The translations under genes and the position numbers were made by a program. From Acetobacteraceae bacterium (lineage in GTDB: Bacteria; Pseudomonadota; Alphaproteobacteria; Acetobacterales; Acetobacteraceae): a DNA stretch of 10,466 bases. Below are positions 8,012-10,466 of this stretch, in pieces (within the stretch, counting starts at the first letter, position 1; each line of letters begins with the position of its first letter). Where the stretch lies: NCBI GenBank assembly GCA_003164305.1, contig PLSZ01000098.1, positions 1 to 10,466 of the forward strand, in the 5' to 3' direction. A model generated the notes under the pieces. It did no database searches. It was not told the DNA's origin and was given only the letters and a program-made list of their open reading frames with translations.

Positions 8012-8472
8012 TGCGCGCCTCTTCGGTTCTGCCCGCTGGCTCCTGGTCTGATCCGATCGACGAGGTGTTGATCGACTTCGACCGCCGGCACCGCCGCCGG
8101 ATTGTCCTGACCACGCAGGGTGGGCGGGAATTGCTGATCGATTTTCCTCAGGCGGTGCGGCTGCGGGACGGCGATGGGCTGGCGCTTGAAGATGGCGGGA
8201 TCGTTCGGGTTCGCGCGCGGCCGGAGCGGTTGCTGGAAATCCACGCGCACGACGATGGCGAACTGGTGCGTATCGCGTGGCACCTCGGCAATCGCCATCT
8301 GCCGGTCCAGTTGCTCGGTGAGCGCATTCGCATCCGCGCCGATCATGTGATCCAGGACATGGTTGAAGGTCTCGGCGGGCATGTCGAGGCGATCGAGGCG
8401 CCGTTCGATCCGGAGGCCGGCGCCTATGCGCCCGGCGCCGGTCATCACCACCATGACCACGATCATGACTGA
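8011..8472 (+). CDS. ureE: Urease accessory protein UreE (nickel metallochaperone)
   Basis: UreE is a dimeric Ni2+ carrier that hands nickel to UreG. The 153-residue product has the N-terminal peptide-binding part and a metal-binding C-terminal part. It ends in a short His/Asp tail, [10 protein letters not shown], of the kind that binds extra metal. [10 protein letters not shown] includes His91 and His96; His96 is the expected dimer-interface nickel ligand. His112 (ADHVIQDM) is kept, but the equivalent of Klebsiella His110 is Ala110. The motif [12 protein letters not shown] before the tail is a family mark. No ribosome site precedes the ATG, so translation probably depends on re-initiation at the TGATG overlap with ureC. 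Confidence 0.96.
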   Translation: MRASSVLPAGSWSDPIDEVLIDFDRRHRRRIVLTTQGGRELLIDFPQAVRLRDGDGLALEDGGIVRVRARPERLLEIHAHDDGELVRIAWHLGNRHLPVQLLGERIRIRADHVIQDMVEGLGGHVEAIEAPFDPEAGAYAPGAGHHHHDHDHD

Positions 8473-8492
8473 CACGACCTGCCCCGGCCGAA

Positions 8493-8514
8493 CGCGGTCG
8501 GACCATCGACCGCG
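8493..8514 (+). other. Perfect 8-bp hairpin between ureE and ureF
   Basis: CGCGGTCG (8493-8500) and CGACCGCG (8507-8514) form a perfect stem with a 6-nt loop. It starts 20 nt after the ureE stop, in the only sizeable gap inside the urease genes. No T-run follows. It could stabilise or split the message between ureE and ureF; function not shown. Confidence 0.45.
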
Positions 8515-8535
8515 GAGCGATGCTGGAAGCGGTGG

Positions 8536-8562
8536 CTCCCTGAATTGTGGCATTGAAGGGAG
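8536..8562 (+). other. Imperfect hairpin covering the putative ureF ribosome site
   Basis: CTCCCT (8536-8541) pairs with AGGGAG (8557-8562). An inner AAT (8543-8545) can pair with ATT (8552-8554), giving a small internal loop. The right arm contains the GGGAG that would serve a ureF start at 8585, so folding would hide the ribosome site. This is inferred from base pairing alone. Confidence 0.3.
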
Positions 8563-8567
8563 AGGAT

Positions 8568-8580
8568 CCGACCCCGTCGG
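8568..8580 (+). other. Tight 5-bp hairpin in the spacer before ureF
   Basis: CCGAC (8568-8572) and GTCGG (8576-8580) form a perfect GC-rich stem with a 3-nt loop. It sits between GGGAGAGG (8558-8565) and the ATG at 8585. Folded, it would reduce the effective distance from 19 nt to about 6 nt. Confidence 0.35.
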
Positions 8581-8584
8581 TCTG

Positions 8585-9217
8585 ATGCGGCTGTTAACGT
8601 GGCTATCGCCGGCGTTTCCGACCGGGGCGTATGCCTATTCGCACGGACTGGAATGGGCGGTCGAAACGCAAGACATCCGCGACGGTGCGACGTTACTCGA
8701 ATGGCTTTCCGCGGTGATCGAGCATGGGTCGGCGCGCACCGACACGATCCTGCTGCGGCACGCGCACCGGGCGGCGAACGATCCCTCGGCTTTACGGGAT
8801 ATCGCCGCGCTCGCGCTTGCCACGGCCGCCGGTCGCGAACGTCGCGATGAGGGCCTGGCGCAGGGGAAAGCGTTCCTGCGCGCGGCGGCAGGTTGGGGTG
8901 TTCCCGAATTGCCTGAAGATACGCCTTATGCTGTCGCGGTCGGCACCATGGCGGGGATGCACGGCATCGATGAAGATTCAACCGCGGGTGCGTATCTGCA
9001 GACATTCGCCAGCACGCTCATTTCGGCTGCGGTTCGGTTGGTTCCGCTCGGCCAGACCACGGGATTGCAAACGCTCGCGGCGTTGGAGCCGGTGATTCTG
9101 ACGACGGCGGCCGCGACCAGGCATGCCACGCTCGACGATCTTGGGGGATGCTCGTTCCGTTCCGATCTCGCCGCGATGCGGCACGAAACTCAATATACGA
9201 GGTTGTTCCGCTCATGA
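8585..9217 (+). CDS. ureF: Urease accessory protein UreF
   Basis: UreF bridges UreD and UreG in the nickel-delivery complex and acts as a checkpoint for UreG GTP hydrolysis. From the ATG at 8585 the product has 210 residues, close to the usual 220-230. It opens with the conserved first helix [20 protein letters not shown], followed by GLEWAVE, and ends with the typical [11 protein letters not shown]. The start is uncertain. The same frame is open further upstream, and an ATG at 8465, overlapping the ureE stop by 8 nt, would add 40 residues. That added part is poor in conserved residues, has relaxed third-codon GC, includes AGA, GGA and TGT codons and covers several palindromes, so I favour 8585. 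The purine-rich GGGAGAGG is far from 8585 unless the intervening hairpin folds. The stop overlaps ureG by 4 nt. Confidence 0.9.
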   Translation: MRLLTWLSPAFPTGAYAYSHGLEWAVETQDIRDGATLLEWLSAVIEHGSARTDTILLRHAHRAANDPSALRDIAALALATAAGRERRDEGLAQGKAFLRAAAGWGVPELPEDTPYAVAVGTMAGMHGIDEDSTAGAYLQTFASTLISAAVRLVPLGQTTGLQTLAALEPVILTTAAATRHATLDDLGGCSFRSDLAAMRHETQYTRLFRS

Positions 9218-9843
9218 GTGTTTCCCCCAATGGCCCGTTGCGGGTTGGTGTCGGCGGTCCGGTCGGGACCGGCAAGACCGCGTTGATGGATGCGTTGTGC
9301 AAACACTTTCGTGATCGATACGACATCGCGGCGATCACCAACGATATCTACACCAAGGAAGACGCCGAGTTCCTGACGCGCGCTGGCTCGTTGCCGCCGG
9401 AGCGGATCATGGGCATCGAAACCGGCGGCTGTCCGCACACCGCGATCCGGGAAGACGCGAGCATCAACCTCGCGGGTGTCGCCGATTTATGTCGAAGATT
9501 TCCCGACCTGGACCTGATCCTGATCGAGAGCGGCGGCGATAATCTGGCGGCGACCTTCAGCCCGGAACTCGCTGATCTTACGATCTACGTAATTGACGTT
9601 TCGGCGGGGGATAAAATCCCGCGCAAGGGCGGGCCGGGGATCACGCGCAGCGACATGCTGGTGATCAATAAGATCGATCTGGCACCCTTCGTCGGCGCCA
9701 GCCTGGAAGTGATGGACCGCGACGCGAAGAAGATGCGCGGCGACCGGCCGTTCGTGTTCGCCAACATCCGCGCCGGGAAGGGCGTGGAAGAAATCGCGGC
9801 GTTCATCGAGAAGCAGGGCGGCCTGGGCAACGGTGGCGCCTGA
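9214..9843 (+). CDS. ureG: Urease accessory GTPase UreG
   Basis: UreG is a SIMIBI-class GTPase whose nucleotide-driven dimer carries Ni2+ to the UreD-UreF-apoenzyme complex. The 209-residue product has the P-loop GPVGTGKT (15-22), metal motif Cys73-Pro74-His75 within [21 protein letters not shown] (105-110), and the guanine-specificity motif NKID (152-155). These are the diagnostic UreG motifs; the related HypB has a different metal region. The ATG at 9214 is preferred because it forms the ATGA overlap with ureF, has a GAGG 11 nt upstream, and gives the normal N-terminus. An in-frame ATG at 9148 inside ureF would add 22 residues unlike the family. It is the last urease gene of the cluster. 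Confidence 0.97.
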   Translation: MSVSPNGPLRVGVGGPVGTGKTALMDALCKHFRDRYDIAAITNDIYTKEDAEFLTRAGSLPPERIMGIETGGCPHTAIREDASINLAGVADLCRRFPDLDLILIESGGDNLAATFSPELADLTIYVIDVSAGDKIPRKGGPGITRSDMLVINKIDLAPFVGASLEVMDRDAKKMRGDRPFVFANIRAGKGVEEIAAFIEKQGGLGNGGA

Positions 9844-9845
9844 GC

Positions 9846-9865
9846 CGCGGCCTTTCTGGGCCGCG
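9846..9865 (+). terminator. GC-rich hairpin just after ureG (possible end of the urease message)
   Basis: CGCGGCC (9846-9852) and GGCCGCG (9859-9865) form a perfect 7-bp stem with a 6-nt loop, beginning 3 nt after the ureG stop. The following bases are TGAACGCGA, without a T-run, so it is not a classic intrinsic terminator. It could still end transcription weakly or protect the 3' end. A second, smaller 5-bp hairpin lies at 9883-9898. The rest of the 99-nt gap to the next gene shows no convincing promoter. Confidence 0.4.
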
Positions 9866-9942
9866 TGAACGCGATGAAGGCGGGCGCATGATCGCGCCGT
9901 GCCACCCTTGAACGGGCGCGGTCCATCCTACATGTGTCGCGG

Positions 9943-10466
9943 ATGACCATTCTCCCGAGTCCGCAGCAACTCCGGTATCTCGTGACCCTGGCCGAGTCGC
10001 GGCATTTCGGGCGGGCGGCGCTGGCTTGCTCGGTCACGCAATCGACGTTGTCGGCGGGCATCCTGACGCTGGAGCGGCAACTGGACGCGCAAATTCTCGA
10101 TCGCGCGTCCGGGCGGCATGTGGTGTTCACGCCTCTGGGCCTCGATCTGATCGAACGCGCTCGCGCCGCTTTGGCCGCGCTGGAGGCGGTGACCGAAACC
10201 GCCAACACGGCGCGCGCGCCCATGAGCGGTCCGTTGCGGTTGGGCATCATCCCCACCATCGGGCCGTTTTTGTTGCCGAAACTGATGCCTCTGCTGCGGT
10301 CGGCGTTCCCCGCTTTGCGGCTGTTCTTGCGGGAAGACACGACGGCCAGGCTGGTGGATCGGCTGAACGCCAATCGGCTGGACGTGCTGCTGCTGGCGCT
10401 GCCGTGCGATTGCGGGGCCGCCGAGGTGTTGCCGGTGGCGCGCGACGAATTCCTGGTGGCGGTGCC
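9943..10466 (+). CDS. OxyR-like LysR-family transcriptional regulator (partial, N-terminal part)
   Basis: The first 174 residues of a LysR-type regulator run off the window end. The DNA-binding helix-turn-helix lies around residues 22-41 (FGRAALACSVTQSTLSAGI), preceded by LRYLVTLAESRHF. A linker helix leads to the effector domain, which opens MSGPLRLGIIPTIGPFLLP (94-112). This pattern closely follows OxyR, the peroxide-sensing activator of catalase and peroxidase genes. The peroxidatic cysteine of OxyR (about residue 199) would lie beyond the window, so redox sensing cannot be judged. Cys155 and Cys157 (ALPCDCGAAE) are visible. The start at 9943 matches the family; a GTG at 9934 would add three residues. 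No clear ribosome site precedes it. It shares the strand with ureG but is separated by 99 nt with a hairpin, so it is probably a separate unit. Confidence 0.88.
   Translation, partial: MTILPSPQQLRYLVTLAESRHFGRAALACSVTQSTLSAGILTLERQLDAQILDRASGRHVVFTPLGLDLIERARAALAALEAVTETANTARAPMSGPLRLGIIPTIGPFLLPKLMPLLRSAFPALRLFLREDTTARLVDRLNANRLDVLLLALPCDCGAAEVLPVARDEFLVAV

Noticed and set aside
8435..8472. CAC/GAC-rich run at the end of ureE as a repeat or tag-like artefact
   Set aside because: It encodes the His/Asp metal-binding tail expected for UreE, so no separate repeat element is needed.
7463..8506. Long minus-strand open frame of 347 codons opposite ureC and ureE
   Set aside because: It lies wholly opposite genes of certain identity, its translation is Arg/Pro/His-rich and of no recognisable family, and such antisense frames are expected from high third-codon GC.
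9908..9934. Possible sigma-70-like promoter before the OxyR-like gene (TTGAAC, 15 nt, TACATG)
   Set aside because: The spacer is short, the -10 match is poor and it would leave almost no leader before the ATG at 9943; too weak to annotate.
9585..10373. Minus-strand open frame of 262 codons opposite the end of ureG and the OxyR-like gene
   Set aside because: It crosses two real genes and the gap between them; its translation is Ser/Arg-rich and low in complexity, while both + strand genes show clear family motifs.

Overview
The window reads as one stretch of a high-GC proteobacterial chromosome, most likely an alphaproteobacterium. Rhodospirillales or Acetobacteraceae would fit the style of the UreF, UreE and OxyR-like proteins, but that placement is inference from recognition, not a computed tree. 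All recognisable genes lie on the + strand, and almost every base is coding. No tRNA, rRNA, CRISPR array, insertion sequence or phage gene was seen.

Region 1 (1-4861) is the urea ABC importer of the branched-chain amino acid transporter family. It holds the C-terminal half of the periplasmic urea-binding protein UrtA, the permeases UrtB and UrtC, and the ATPases UrtD and UrtE. Region 2 (4836-9843) is a complete urease cluster in the order ureD-ureA-ureB-ureC-ureE-ureF-ureG: three structural subunits and four nickel-insertion chaperones. Every metal and carbamylation residue of the active site that I looked for in UreC is present. Region 3 (9943 to the window end) is the N-terminal part of an OxyR-like LysR regulator, cut by the window edge before its redox cysteines would appear.

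The layout explains the biology. UrtABCDE brings scarce urea across the inner membrane, and UreABC hydrolyses it to ammonia and carbamate for nitrogen supply. UreD, UreF, UreG and UreE load Ni2+ into UreC. Most junctions overlap or touch (4, 4, 0, 26, 1, 1 and 4 nt), with two short gaps carrying Shine-Dalgarno sequences, so one polycistronic message with translational coupling is likely. Its promoter and any NtrC-type control would lie upstream of urtA, outside the window. Only two junctions break this tight packing: urtA-urtB (118 nt) and ureE-ureF (112 nt with the start preferred here). Both carry palindromes that could tune RNA stability or translation.

I see no evidence for a previously undescribed system here. 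The cluster is canonical. The points worth a second look are the RNA-structure-rich gaps, the start of ureF, the large N-terminal extension of UrtB, and the placement of an OxyR-like gene behind urease.
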